IMG/VR virus record: IMGVR_UViG_3300024979_000007
Location: 1-52,150 of that record
From: a virus
Length of the DNA: 52,150 nucleotides
Reading direction: 5' to 3' (one strand)
Shown here one piece after another: positions 9,348 through 18,476 of this stretch (position 1 is its first letter; every line of letters starts with the position of its first letter). Made by a program: the position numbers and the translations under genes. Under the pieces are notes generated by a model that did no database searches, was not told the DNA's origin, and saw nothing but the letters and a program-made list of their open reading frames with translations.

Positions 9348-11347
9348 TGATTAACTCCAATTTAAAAACGCAGGTGCAAGCGCGGATCAACGCTATCACA
9401 ACCAGTACAACACTGGCTGAACTGCTGCGGATCCGGCAAGCAGCCAAAGGCTTGAACTGCGATGAAACGCTGCTCAATAACGAAGTAACCGCAAAGCTCA
9501 ATGTCCTGTCTGGCGCTACTTCATTGGATGATCTGGTGGCTGCTGGTGTTCTGACAGATAGCCCATCTAAGGTGCTGCATTATCAGGCGCCGCATGCGGT
9601 TATGCCTGGCGATGAATTATGGATTGATGGCTTAGGCTTGGTCACAGACCGGCAATACCCGTACAGCGCAGTCGCTTCTGCCGTCGAGGTCATGGGCTAT
9701 CCCGGCCAGGCTAATACGTTTATTACCAGCAGTTTCAGAACTGGCTATGTACGTCAGACAGGCGCTGAGTCTACGTTTCTAATTGCTTTATCTGACGGCA
9801 ATTGGCTGCTTGGGATTGGCTCACCAGTCGATGCACCACAATCGCAATACGGCTTTAAGCTCTACGTGCTATCTGCCGGCCGCGATAAAATCCTGACAAG
9901 CACAACGGTTGAGCTGAAGCTATCTGGTAGCTTCGATAGCATGTATTCGTATACGGTTGGTATTCGCGAAATCAGCACAAATGTGTTTCGTGTTTACTAC
10001 ACCCAGGCAGCAAGCGGTTCAACCAACCCAACATCATTAGCGTTCCACACGCTGACATACAACACCGGCAGCAAAGCCATTACTGGCGCTGCAGGCTCGG
10101 TAGTACACACTCTGGGAAGTGGGGACTTTAACGCCTCGCGAGCAGCTCGCCGCCACAACCAAGGTCAGCGTTGGCAGGTCATCGGCAGCTCCAGTGATAA
10201 CCTGCTTTGCCTTGATATGCAAAACGGCACTATCACGAACTATTCAGGCCCGGGGCTTGGCGGCTTCCCTGAAACCGAATTTGATGAATCAACCGCTGGC
10301 AATGAATGGGCTGTTGTATCAAGTAGCGGCGGCGTCAGACAGCTTGCCAAGGCGGGTACTTCAACAACTAAAGCGCTTCCGTCCAACCTGGTATCAGATG
10401 GCTGCTTCGGTGTCGGCTGGAGCATTCGCATGCTTGAGCCGCGGAGATTCTTGGCCAAACGCGCCAATGCCGGCGTCTGCATAATGAAGGTCGTAGCTTT
10501 CGATGCTGCATATGACACCGCAACGATCTGGGCATTGGATGCCGCCCATCCTGATACCGCAAGCAGTTATATCGGGGCCGTGTTTAAGCGCACTGATGGC
10601 TTATACATTGTCGAGAATTTTGCTGTAGGCCCAAGCGCATTCTACTGGGATGGCGCAAGTGCGCCGACCAACTACCGGACTCACCGTAAGACATTCCGAA
10701 ACATTGGTGATGTGAAAGCGGGAAGTATTCAGTCAACCGATAAAATTGCCCGCAGCGCTTACACAGAATCAAGCAACTCGGCAGGCACGATTGCAAGAAG
10801 CACTGCGATCATCAGCATGAATGCGGGTGTCGCACTGTCTTGGGCGCCAGCAAAAATTGGCAGAGTCCTAACCAACACGGCAGCGGCATCACTTGCTGAA
10901 GTCGAGCTGTACGATAACAGCCGCTATATCGGTGATGATCTTCGCACCGGCGCAGACTCACCAACCGCGCAGATGGTGACAACAAAGCTGGCTCTCGATT
11001 TGTCATCAGCAAAATTTGCGGTCTGGTCGTCAAGCGGCTCGATCGATGAAGGTGATTTTGTTTCTGGTCATGCGACGGAATACGACGAGCTTAAAAACGC
11101 CGGTGCAACAGTAAGCCTTGGGAGCGGCGCAGCCGTGGCGTTTGATGGAGGCAAGTCTGTCTATGCGTCTGCCGGCCGCACCGCAGATACTGGCCGTTCA
11201 GCATCACTGCTAACCCTGCACACATTCTCCCGGTTCAATGACTTTCAAGGGAGCCCGGCAACTGGCTGTATTTATCGCGCAAAGAGCAATAAACCGTTTG
11301 TACTGTTCGTGTCTGGGCAATCATCAAACATCGCGGAGGGTGAATGA
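9347..11347 (+). CDS. Large beta-rich tail protein, possible tail fibre or propeller
   Basis: 666 residues; the ATG overlaps the previous stop (TAATG). A short helical N-terminus (residues 1-60) precedes some 500 residues of regular beta repeats with VSDGCFGVGWSIRML-like and YIGAVFKRTDGLYIV-like strands, suggesting a beta-propeller. The C-terminal quarter is rich in Ala and Ser. The next ATG overlaps the stop. It is likely a receptor-contacting or fibre-support protein, but no enzymatic motif is seen. Confidence 0.6.
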   Translation: MINSNLKTQVQARINAITTSTTLAELLRIRQAAKGLNCDETLLNNEVTAKLNVLSGATSLDDLVAAGVLTDSPSKVLHYQAPHAVMPGDELWIDGLGLVTDRQYPYSAVASAVEVMGYPGQANTFITSSFRTGYVRQTGAESTFLIALSDGNWLLGIGSPVDAPQSQYGFKLYVLSAGRDKILTSTTVELKLSGSFDSMYSYTVGIREISTNVFRVYYTQAASGSTNPTSLAFHTLTYNTGSKAITGAAGSVVHTLGSGDFNASRAARRHNQGQRWQVIGSSSDNLLCLDMQNGTITNYSGPGLGGFPETEFDESTAGNEWAVVSSSGGVRQLAKAGTSTTKALPSNLVSDGCFGVGWSIRMLEPRRFLAKRANAGVCIMKVVAFDAAYDTATIWALDAAHPDTASSYIGAVFKRTDGLYIVENFAVGPSAFYWDGASAPTNYRTHRKTFRNIGDVKAGSIQSTDKIARSAYTESSNSAGTIARSTAIISMNAGVALSWAPAKIGRVLTNTAAASLAEVELYDNSRYIGDDLRTGADSPTAQMVTTKLALDLSSAKFAVWSSSGSIDEGDFVSGHATEYDELKNAGATVSLGSGAAVAFDGGKSVYASAGRTADTGRSASLLTLHTFSRFNDFQGSPATGCIYRAKSNKPFVLFVSGQSSNIAEGE

Positions 11348-11781
11348 AACCTTTAACTCCGGTGAGCGCTACACCATCTAGCGCACCGCCACCAGTATTC
11401 ACTTACGCCAATCAGGCGGTAAGTATCAACGGACAGAGCCGGCAATTTACGCCGGCTTTTTTCCTTCATGAGGATGACCTGATCCGGATTGAAGCTGACC
11501 TGATGGATAAGGACGGTCAGGGTAATTCGTTTGTGGTGCCATTTAGCACGCCACATGAAATTACTGCACCGGTTGTTCCACACGCGCAAGGGAAGCCGTT
11601 TGGTAATGATAAATACTTCAGGACTGAAATCACTGCAGGCCATGTCGTGATGCAGGGCAGGCTGCCATCCGGAGACTGGAAGCTGCTGGCTGATCGCATC
11701 AATCAATCTCTAAAAGAGATCAAAGCCAATTTTGAAGTCTCACTTTCGCCAATCACGTTCTTTGTGAGCACTCCCATATGA
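11344..11781 (+). CDS. Hypothetical tail-region protein, 145 residues
   Basis: Coupled by overlap to both neighbours (ATGA at 11344 and 11778). The N-terminal 25 residues are Pro/Ser-rich, followed by beta-strands and a helix near 115-130 (LADRINQSLKEIKANFEV). No recognised family. Its position between a large tail protein and a papain-like enzyme gene suggests a small virion component. Confidence 0.6.
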   Translation: MKPLTPVSATPSSAPPPVFTYANQAVSINGQSRQFTPAFFLHEDDLIRIEADLMDKDGQGNSFVVPFSTPHEITAPVVPHAQGKPFGNDKYFRTEITAGHVVMQGRLPSGDWKLLADRINQSLKEIKANFEVSLSPITFFVSTPI

Positions 11782-12251
11782 TCAAGAGCCCAATCATCCA
11801 GCAGTACGTGCCGGTGATTTATGCCGGCTCATTAAAACCTATCTCACTGGCCATTATGGTAGCTGACCGCATCTGGTTCAGCCATGCAGCTTTTGATTGC
11901 GGTGACCATGTGTTGGAAGCCCGCGGCGGTCATGGCGTTGTCGAAACACCGATAGAGGAATTCTTGCTGCGCTATGGCTGGATTAGGCGCGGCCGTTATC
12001 CAACTGCTGTACATCCAGATGATTGCATGGCCAAAGCACGCAGCTTGATTGGTTTTGACTACGACGAACAACAGATATTCCGCATGGCTGTTGGCAATGA
12101 AACAGAAGTTGATTTGGAGCCTAACAAGCTCATTTGCACTGAGTACATTGCCACGTGCACCCAAACACCGAACCCGGCTTATTGGCACCGCTATCGCATT
12201 CGTGATGCCTATCGCCACACCATTTTTGAAGCAAGGAATCCGCATGGCTAA
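11778..12251 (+). CDS. Permuted papain-like (NlpC/P60-YiiX-type) hydrolase, putative
   Basis: 157 residues. The order of active-site candidates is that of circularly permuted papain-like enzymes: a His early (SHAAFDCGDHVLEARGG, His36) with a following Gly-Val, and a Cys late in LICTEYIA (Cys120). In that superfamily the pair cleaves amide or ester bonds in cell-wall peptides or lipids. Lying among tail genes, it could open the wall during entry. An alternative is a structural relic of the fold. A second Cys (Cys41) is close to the His and should not be mistaken for the nucleophile. Confidence 0.55.
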   Translation: MIKSPIIQQYVPVIYAGSLKPISLAIMVADRIWFSHAAFDCGDHVLEARGGHGVVETPIEEFLLRYGWIRRGRYPTAVHPDDCMAKARSLIGFDYDEQQIFRMAVGNETEVDLEPNKLICTEYIATCTQTPNPAYWHRYRIRDAYRHTIFEARNPHG

Positions 12252-13662
12252 CTGGCTCAATGTGGAAATCAATCAGTGGACTGATGTTTTTGCAGCGCTC
12301 GACATTACTCCCGGTCTTGCACTGATGTTGCAGAACATTGGGCAATCCAGACTGGCCTTTGCCATCAGTGATGTTTCGCCGCCTGAAGGGCAGATAGACC
12401 TGATCGCAAAGGTTGACGACATCATTGAAGTCAAGGCTGGTGCAGCTGGGCTCTGGGTTAAACAGTACCAGGGCAACAAGGGTGAAGGCTTGCTGGTAGG
12501 CCGCACAAAAACAGACTTTAGCAAACTACGGCCATATACCGGGCTTGATCAAGTCTCTGTATCTGGCGGCACCGGGGGAGGTGGAACCGTGACAAGCCAT
12601 AGCAGCTTGACCGAGTTAGACGCAGATGATCACCTGCAGTATTTCAACCAGGCGCGCGGGGATGTTCGTTACCTTCGAAAAGGGAACACCGTACCGGCCG
12701 ACATCACTGGTCTAAGTGATCTGCTCACAACGCTGACCAACGCTGTCGACGCCCGGGTGATTAAGGTTGTCGGTAAAGGTTTATCTGCCAATGATTTTAC
12801 TGACCTACTGTTGGCCAAGCTCAATAGCTTGCCCTCCGGTAGTGCCGGCAAGGTGAGCTGGGCGGATATCGTGGGTTTCACGCTGCCTGCCCACAACCAC
12901 AATATTGCAGAAGTCTCAGGGCTTCAGGCTGCTCTGGATGGGAAGGTGAATGTTCAAGCTGGCAAGGGGTTATCGACCAACGACTACACCACTGCTGAAA
13001 AGAACAAGCTAGCCAGTATCGAAGGGAGCCATTACCGCGGGGTTTATGCAACGTTAAGCGCATTGCAAAGCGCCGTCACAACGCCAGTTGCAGGTGATTA
13101 TGCTGATGTCGATGCGGGGGCCAGCACTGCTGTGTCCCGCTTCATCTGGGATGCATCAGACAGTAACTGGGTGCAGCAAGTGGCAAGTGGCGGCTCGATG
13201 ACCGGCGCACAGATTAAAACTGCGCTGTTCGCCGAGGCCGATACCAATAACTTCAGCAATAGCTACAAAGCCAAGGTTGATGGTATTGCCACTGGCGCGA
13301 CCGCTAACGCATCTGATGCTCAGCTCAGGGATAGAAGCACTCACACTGGGACGCAGGCGATTAGCACTGTATCTGGATTGCAAACTGCTCTTGATGGCAA
13401 AGCAGGCACATCTGCGGCCACCACATCAACGCCGGGCCTTATGTCTGGTGCTGATAAGACCAAGCTGGAAGGAATAACGTCCGGAGCTACAGCAAACGCC
13501 ACAGATGCGCAACTGCGCGACCGTTCAACACATACCGGCACCCAAGCCATTTCCACTGTCTCAGGACTTCAAACAGCCTTGGATGGCAAGCAAAAAACAA
13601 TTACACAGAGCGCCACTCAGCCCGCATCGCCGCAGGTTGGTGATTTGTGGATCCAGACTTAG
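12244..13662 (+). CDS. Tail fibre protein with collar repeats
   Basis: 472 residues; ATG 12244 overlaps the previous gene by 8 nt. The N-terminal 110 residues form a globular attachment domain. The remainder is a chain of phage fibre repeats of the HTGTQAISTVSGLQTALDGK type, interleaved with TTAEKNKLASIEG and GADKTKLEGI spacers. Such repeats trimerise into a shaft. Two copies (13294-13401 and 13483-13590) match in 35 of 36 residues but in only 8 of 36 codons. The C-terminus ends in a short QVGDLWIQT module. An upstream in-frame start at 12049 lies inside the hydrolase gene and is rejected. Confidence 0.82.
   Translation: MANWLNVEINQWTDVFAALDITPGLALMLQNIGQSRLAFAISDVSPPEGQIDLIAKVDDIIEVKAGAAGLWVKQYQGNKGEGLLVGRTKTDFSKLRPYTGLDQVSVSGGTGGGGTVTSHSSLTELDADDHLQYFNQARGDVRYLRKGNTVPADITGLSDLLTTLTNAVDARVIKVVGKGLSANDFTDLLLAKLNSLPSGSAGKVSWADIVGFTLPAHNHNIAEVSGLQAALDGKVNVQAGKGLSTNDYTTAEKNKLASIEGSHYRGVYATLSALQSAVTTPVAGDYADVDAGASTAVSRFIWDASDSNWVQQVASGGSMTGAQIKTALFAEADTNNFSNSYKAKVDGIATGATANASDAQLRDRSTHTGTQAISTVSGLQTALDGKAGTSAATTSTPGLMSGADKTKLEGITSGATANATDAQLRDRSTHTGTQAISTVSGLQTALDGKQKTITQSATQPASPQVGDLWIQT
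13294..13590 (+). repeat. Codon-diversified duplicated fibre repeat
   Basis: Two 108-nt units, 13294-13401 and 13483-13590, in the same frame and 189 nt apart. Codon by codon, 8 are identical, 27 are synonymous but different, and 1 changes Ser to Thr. The protein repeat is thus kept while DNA identity is almost erased, which would prevent recombination between the copies. Confidence 0.9.
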
Positions 13663-13670
13663 GAGCTTTT

Positions 13671-14366
13671 ATGAGTTTGCATACGGAATTATCAAAAGCT
13701 GAATATGGTGGGCTTAATAACGAGCAGGCTCTTGCTGCCCTACAAGCCGTTACAGTCACCGAAGGTAACCTGATCCCTGCAACGACCATTAATCAATTGT
13801 TTGCATCGTTGGACCTGACCGGTTTTATTCAGGATATTGCAGCAGATCACCAGCATACGTTCAGACATAAGATGGCATCCGTGATTTTATCTATTGGCGG
13901 TGATCATCCATTCAATTTCATTGAAGGCACTACGGCTGGCGAAGGAAACCTTTCCATGCTTAACGCCATGATTGCACAGCTACCTGAACTCTCAGCGCAG
14001 CTTTCGCAGTTCAAAGCCATAGTCCATGCAATGGCAAATAGAAGACGGCCATTCGCCGGGGTAACTCTGGCTGACGTGATCAAAGCCCGCGCGGTCCAGC
14101 TAGATGGTCAATGGCACGAAATCGAAGCAACCAGCAATCGTCAGTTTGTAGTTCGCTTGATGTCGGCGCCTCCAGAGCCAACATCTATCATTGTGCAGGC
14201 GCAGGACCAGTATGGCGACGGTGTATCTGATTGGTATCACGCCACCGCAATTCACGGTATCAATGGTGCACGCGAACACCAAGCACCGCTTCCGTATAAT
14301 GGTTATCCGCGCAAACTGCGTTGGAAGTGTGATTATCAATTGAACTTTGCAGTGAGCCTGCGCTAA
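13671..14366 (+). CDS. Hypothetical tail-region protein, 231 residues
   Basis: ATG 13671 has AGGAG 6 nt upstream and is preferred over the start at 13647, which lies in the fibre gene. The N-terminus is helical (SKAEYGGLNNEQALAALQA), and the C-terminal half is beta-rich with a LPYNGYPRKLRWKCDYQL end. The opening resembles small proteins found beside fibre genes. It may be a fibre chaperone or a fibre tip component. The function is unknown. Confidence 0.6.
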   Translation: MSLHTELSKAEYGGLNNEQALAALQAVTVTEGNLIPATTINQLFASLDLTGFIQDIAADHQHTFRHKMASVILSIGGDHPFNFIEGTTAGEGNLSMLNAMIAQLPELSAQLSQFKAIVHAMANRRRPFAGVTLADVIKARAVQLDGQWHEIEATSNRQFVVRLMSAPPEPTSIIVQAQDQYGDGVSDWYHATAIHGINGAREHQAPLPYNGYPRKLRWKCDYQLNFAVSLR

Positions 14367-15118
14367 TGCCAAATGCAATGTCGACAGTCGGTCAGGGCAG
14401 TTCTGTATATCTGACGATGCCCGCTTGCTCAATCAATGCTGGTGCCAATACAGATATCAGCGGTATTGAATTCGACATTAAGCCGATAGGCGGAAACGCT
14501 GCTGGTTTTTTTAATATCGCTGGGATTAGCGGGAACAACACCACGGCGTTACGAATCGAGGTTGCTACGGGTACGCTGCAATGGCGATACAGCGGGACAG
14601 TTTACTTGTCTAGTGCTGCCGGCGCGGCCCCGATGAATGAGCGGGCAAAATACGGCGCAGAATTCGACGAATCGACAACATCCCTATACCTCACCAAAAA
14701 TGGGGCACGGATCGCCGGCCCGTATGTCGCCGCAGCGAATTCGTTAACAACAAATATCGCATGGAATCAGATTGGCAGAGTTGGTACATCGTCACCTTCG
14801 CCACAAACATTTGAGCTTTATGGTGTTCGCACTTACGGCGGCAATGCTACATACCAAGCACCGTGGGACGAGACCGGTGCCAGCGGCAGCGGGGTGAACT
14901 GGGTGGATGATAGCGCAACCCGAAACCTGACAATTACTTCATATACTGGCGCAATGGATAGTTGGTGGTTCTTTTATTCTGGCTCGTCACCCGGTACACA
15001 AATCAAGCTTTTCGACGGCGCAGCATTTGTTTCAAAATCCTTGAAACGATGGGACGGTTCAGCGTTCACAGACATCACAGTGAAACGATGGAATGGCACT
15101 GCGTTTATCGACCTGTAA
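14366..15118 (+). CDS. Putative receptor-binding protein with LamG-like domain
   Basis: 250 residues. Residues 1-175 read as a jelly-roll of the concanavalin/LamG type (LRIEVATGTLQWRYSGTVYL, then AWNQIGRVG and FELYGVRTYGG). The end carries three short tandem units, LFDGAAFVSK, RWDGSAFTDI and RWNGTAFIDL. This is a motif often found at the tips of phage fibres. Its place at the end of the fibre group supports sugar recognition on the host surface. No catalytic residues are apparent. Confidence 0.65.
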   Translation: MPNAMSTVGQGSSVYLTMPACSINAGANTDISGIEFDIKPIGGNAAGFFNIAGISGNNTTALRIEVATGTLQWRYSGTVYLSSAAGAAPMNERAKYGAEFDESTTSLYLTKNGARIAGPYVAAANSLTTNIAWNQIGRVGTSSPSPQTFELYGVRTYGGNATYQAPWDETGASGSGVNWVDDSATRNLTITSYTGAMDSWWFFYSGSSPGTQIKLFDGAAFVSKSLKRWDGSAFTDITVKRWNGTAFIDL

Positions 15119-15121
15119 TGG

Positions 15122-15149
15122 TTGAACAAAGGCGCAGATAGCTTATTAT
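15122..15149 (+). promoter_or_regulatory. Candidate sigma70-type promoter for the ejection-protein group
   Basis: TTGAAC (15122-15127), 16-nt spacer, TATTAT (15144-15149), in the only sizeable gap (94 bp) of this block. The next gene starts at 15213 with GAGGTAATAAAACC before the ATG. The same -35/-10 spacing and -10 sequence occur in the candidate late promoter at 48939. Confidence 0.5.
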
Positions 15150-15212
15150 CTACACATACTGCACGACCCCTTGCCCAAGCCTTTTTCAGCAATCAGCTGA
15201 GGTAATAAAACC

Positions 15213-16724
15213 ATGTCAACCAATCTAACCAGCCCGGTGAAAGCCGCGGTTGATATCGCCTATTTGCCGCCAGAAAAGGCGGGTAACAAACGGATCTTTC
15301 CAGCACCGGCTGATGGTGCGCCGGTTCAGCGTATGCAGCCTGTAACTGCGTTGGAGCAATCTGGCCAAACTGTTCAGGGGAAGCCTTCAAACACAGCACC
15401 CGAATACTCACAGGGCGCATCGGCCTCGGTGCTGCCTGGTGATGAGAATCCGGATAAGCCTGGTGGCGGTTTTAATGGCGGATTATTGCGGCTGGCCCAA
15501 CAACAACAGGCAGCTGGTGGTGCGCAGATAGCAGTGCCAACTCAGGCTGCGGTCCAGCCGGTGCCACCCATCCAACAAACGACCGCTACGCCGGCACAGG
15601 CTGCGGCAACGACAGGTGCTGTGACACCGCCAGTGTTTGAGTACAAGCCGGTAGGTGCTGATTTACTGAAGAATGCCCCGGCAATGACCGTGCCCACTGC
15701 TGCAACAGTACAAGGCACTTTTACGAAGGACGGTTATGCCGGCGTTCAGGGCAATACAAATTTCAGCTATAAGCCGGGCGCGGATTCACTGGTTGAAAAT
15801 CGCATTACTGGTTTGCTGGATCCAAACAGCGCCATTATGCGCAAAGCCAAGGCCGAAGCCGATCAATACGCAGCCACCCGTGGCCTGCAATCGTCCAGTA
15901 TTGGTGGTGAAATTGCGCTATCTACGATGGTGGATAAAGCGATGCCGATCGCGACGCAAGATGCAAACACCTACAACCAGGCCCAGCAGCTTGGCTGGCA
16001 GCAGTCATGGCAATCCGGCGAAAACAATTTGGGCCGCACGCATGACGCCTCAATGGCGGATAAGCAGGGCCAGTACCAGACCAACCTTCAGAACACTCAG
16101 ATCGCAGCGAGCGCTGCAGAGAATGCCGCGAATCGTCAAATGCAGGCTGAGTTGCAAAAGCTACAGTACGCACAACAGGCAGGCTTGCTGGATGCTCAAG
16201 GCTTGCAGCGAATGCAGGAACTGAACTTCCAAGTGCAGAGCAATACTTATCAGCAGGAGCGTGGCGCGCAGCTGCAAACCGAGCGCGACAAGTTGCTGCA
16301 GGATATGTCTAACCAGACCATCGACAAGCAGTATCTGCAGCAGCTTCAGTTGACTCGAGTGCAATATGATCAGCAGGACAAGCAGTTCACGGCTCAATTA
16401 ACTGCTGATTCGCAGGTCAGATATCGCAATGCCGTTGAAACAGCCTACAACAACTATCTGGCTCAAGTTGGTGCCATTCAGGCAGATCCAAACATGACTG
16501 CCGAACAGAAGGCCGCAGGCGCTGCTTACATGCAGCAGCAGCTGGATGCACACCGCAAGTCGCTGGAAACGCTATACGCCGTGATTGGCGCGCCAGCCAC
16601 CGGTACTGGTTCAACGACGAACCCACCAACCGGCACCAGCAATCCAACCAATCCACCAATGACCACGAACCCGGTCAACGGCGGCAGCACTGGCGGCTGG
16701 AAAAATGGAACCCAAGAACCATGA
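15213..16724 (+). CDS. Probable virion/ejection protein, Gln-rich
   Basis: 503 residues. The N-terminal 160 residues are Pro/Ala/Gln-rich and probably disordered. Residues about 200-440 are a long helical, Gln-rich region (NRQMQAELQKLQYAQQ and similar). The C-terminus is a Thr/Pro/Gly tail. This composition recurs among internal or ejected proteins of podoviruses. It begins a set of five coupled genes that leads to the giant polyvalent gene. Its role is inferred from context. Confidence 0.55.
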   Translation: MSTNLTSPVKAAVDIAYLPPEKAGNKRIFPAPADGAPVQRMQPVTALEQSGQTVQGKPSNTAPEYSQGASASVLPGDENPDKPGGGFNGGLLRLAQQQQAAGGAQIAVPTQAAVQPVPPIQQTTATPAQAAATTGAVTPPVFEYKPVGADLLKNAPAMTVPTAATVQGTFTKDGYAGVQGNTNFSYKPGADSLVENRITGLLDPNSAIMRKAKAEADQYAATRGLQSSSIGGEIALSTMVDKAMPIATQDANTYNQAQQLGWQQSWQSGENNLGRTHDASMADKQGQYQTNLQNTQIAASAAENAANRQMQAELQKLQYAQQAGLLDAQGLQRMQELNFQVQSNTYQQERGAQLQTERDKLLQDMSNQTIDKQYLQQLQLTRVQYDQQDKQFTAQLTADSQVRYRNAVETAYNNYLAQVGAIQADPNMTAEQKAAGAAYMQQQLDAHRKSLETLYAVIGAPATGTGSTTNPPTGTSNPTNPPMTTNPVNGGSTGGWKNGTQEP

Positions 16725-17179
16725 TCCGCTTTGGTACGCACGCTGACATCCCTGCGATGCTGGCGATTGGCAAGCAGGTGATTGCACAAGCTAAGACCCT
16801 GAGTTGTGAGCTAGATCCAGAGCTTGCAGCCAAAACCATCCGGCAAGCGCTCAATCACCGAAAGCATGCTGTATTTATCGCAGAGAAAGCCGGCCATGTT
16901 GTCGGCTTTTTTATTGCCATGCAGGACCAGTTCTGGTTCAGCAAAACCCACTACGCAACTGATTTAGCGTTTTGTGTCTCGCCGGAGCACCGGGACCAAG
17001 CCGTCTGGCTTTTACGCCGGTTTATCCGCTGGTGCCAGGCAAATGGGATTGCGCATATTCAGCTGGGTCTGAGTACGGGCCTCGACACCGAAGGCCGCAC
17101 CGGCCAGCTCTATGAGACGCATGGCCTGAAGGCAGTCGGCGGTATCTATTCAACAACATTCGATTCGGAGGCCACATGA
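16721..17179 (+). CDS. GNAT-family acetyltransferase
   Basis: 152 residues. It opens MIRFGTHADIPAMLAIGKQV, the usual GNAT first strand and helix. The core HAVFIAEKAGHVVGFFIAMQ beta pair (about 50-68), the acetyl-CoA loop region FCVSPEHRDQAVWLLRRFI (about 86-104) and the C-terminal YETHGLKAVGGIYSTTF strand follow. GNAT genes in this position are common in short-tailed phages, but their substrate is not known. Start and stop overlap both neighbours, so it is part of a virion-gene operon and may be packaged or modify a virion protein. Confidence 0.8.
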   Translation: MIRFGTHADIPAMLAIGKQVIAQAKTLSCELDPELAAKTIRQALNHRKHAVFIAEKAGHVVGFFIAMQDQFWFSKTHYATDLAFCVSPEHRDQAVWLLRRFIRWCQANGIAHIQLGLSTGLDTEGRTGQLYETHGLKAVGGIYSTTFDSEAT

Positions 17180-17970
17180 GCGGTCTGGTCAAAGGCGTGA
17201 AAAAAGTATTTAAGGCTGTGGTGCCTATTAAAGCCGTGGCAAACGTGGTGAAAAAAGTCGTGAAGTCCAAAGTGTTTAAAGTCGTTGCTATCGCAGCGCT
17301 GGCTTACTTTGGCGGCGCCGCAGTGATGTCGATGGCCGGTGGCGGCACGGCAGGTGCTGGCATTGGCTCAGCCTGGGGAGGCATTCAGGGGGCCGGTAGT
17401 GCACTTGCGTCCGGAAATATTGGCGGGGCGTTTTCGGCGCTCAGTAACGGATTCACTGCAGCAGGCGCAACACAAGCAACAACCTTTGCAGGTGGCCAAG
17501 CAGCTGCACAAGCTGCCATCTCCGGTCAAACCGCGGCGATTGGTGCGACACCAGGCGCTTACACTGGCAAAGCCATGGAAACGTTCGTGGCTAACGGCGG
17601 TAACGCAATTCAGGCCGCAACGCCTGTTGCAGCGCAGACAGCGACCACAGCCACCAGTACACCAGGTTTACTTGCGAACATCGGTGACGCCAGTAAAGCC
17701 GCATTGATCACCAGCGGCGTGAATATGGCCGGTCAAATGGTTCAAGGCTACGCCCAGCAAAAACAAGCAGAAGAGCAGGCCGCAAACCGCGATTACTTTG
17801 GCGTTAATGGCAAAGGCCAGAAGACGACACTGCCCGGCGTTGGCTTGTTGGATCCGTCCAACATCATGCCGCAAAACCCAGTGCCACAGCTGCAGCCTAT
17901 CAAGTCACTCGATGACCTGATTGCCAAACAGCAGCAAACCGTCAACACCTACCAAAAGTGGAGCGTATAA
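17176..17970 (+). CDS. Putative ejection/membrane-active protein
   Basis: 264 residues. A very basic amphipathic N-terminus (GLVKGVKKVFKAVV, then KKVVKSKVFKVV) runs into a hydrophobic helix (VAIAALAYFGGAAVMSMAGG, about 37-56) and a long Gly/Ala-rich section, followed by a Gln-rich C-terminal helix. This resembles podovirus internal proteins that insert into the host envelope to make a DNA channel. That role is an inference from composition and neighbours. Confidence 0.6.
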   Translation: MSGLVKGVKKVFKAVVPIKAVANVVKKVVKSKVFKVVAIAALAYFGGAAVMSMAGGGTAGAGIGSAWGGIQGAGSALASGNIGGAFSALSNGFTAAGATQATTFAGGQAAAQAAISGQTAAIGATPGAYTGKAMETFVANGGNAIQAATPVAAQTATTATSTPGLLANIGDASKAALITSGVNMAGQMVQGYAQQKQAEEQAANRDYFGVNGKGQKTTLPGVGLLDPSNIMPQNPVPQLQPIKSLDDLIAKQQQTVNTYQKWSV

Positions 17971-17973
17971 GCC

Positions 17974-18474
17974 GTGGAAGAAACGATGCAACAAGGTGAG
18001 GTGCAGGCGACACCAGAAGAAGAGGCGCAACTGGAACAGGGTTTCGATGCTGCCCTCAAGGTGATCCACGCACCAGGTAAAGCCGGTGACAACATCGCGA
18101 GCATGGTGCTAGATGCTCAGCAGGTGCAACAGGGTATCGGTCAGGCTGTGGCCACTGTGCTTATCACCGTCGAAAAGCAAATGCAGTTGACTGACGATGT
18201 GAAGCTGGCGCTGGCTGAGCGGATCACTGATGAACTGGTGGCTCTGGCGATTCAAGCCGGGGCAGTGGCAGAAGATGAAGTGACAGACCAGATGACAGAT
18301 GCACTGGCTAGTCATGCGATGAGCACTTATCTGGCGATGAAAGAGAGTCTCGGAGAGCTGGACAAAGATGAGTTATCCGCCAATGTGCAGGAAGCTCAGG
18401 CGTTTATGAGCCAGCAACAAAAACCAGCAGCACCGGCACAGTCTGGCGGCTTGCTGCAGCGCGCGCGGGGGTAA
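17974..18474 (+). CDS. Hypothetical acidic helical protein
   Basis: 166 residues from GTG 17974; an in-frame ATG at 17986 is a possible alternative start. It is acidic and helical, with no signal or membrane segment and no known family. It sits 3 nt after the previous gene and 2 nt before the next, within the probable ejection-protein group. It may be a small virion or assembly protein. Confidence 0.6.
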   Translation: MEETMQQGEVQATPEEEAQLEQGFDAALKVIHAPGKAGDNIASMVLDAQQVQQGIGQAVATVLITVEKQMQLTDDVKLALAERITDELVALAIQAGAVAEDEVTDQMTDALASHAMSTYLAMKESLGELDKDELSANVQEAQAFMSQQQKPAAPAQSGGLLQRARG

Positions 18475-18476
18475 TC

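Noticed and set aside
12244-15118. Diversity-generating retroelement acting on the fibre genes
   Set aside because: No reverse transcriptase gene is present anywhere, and the repeated fibre units differ at synonymous positions rather than at adenines.
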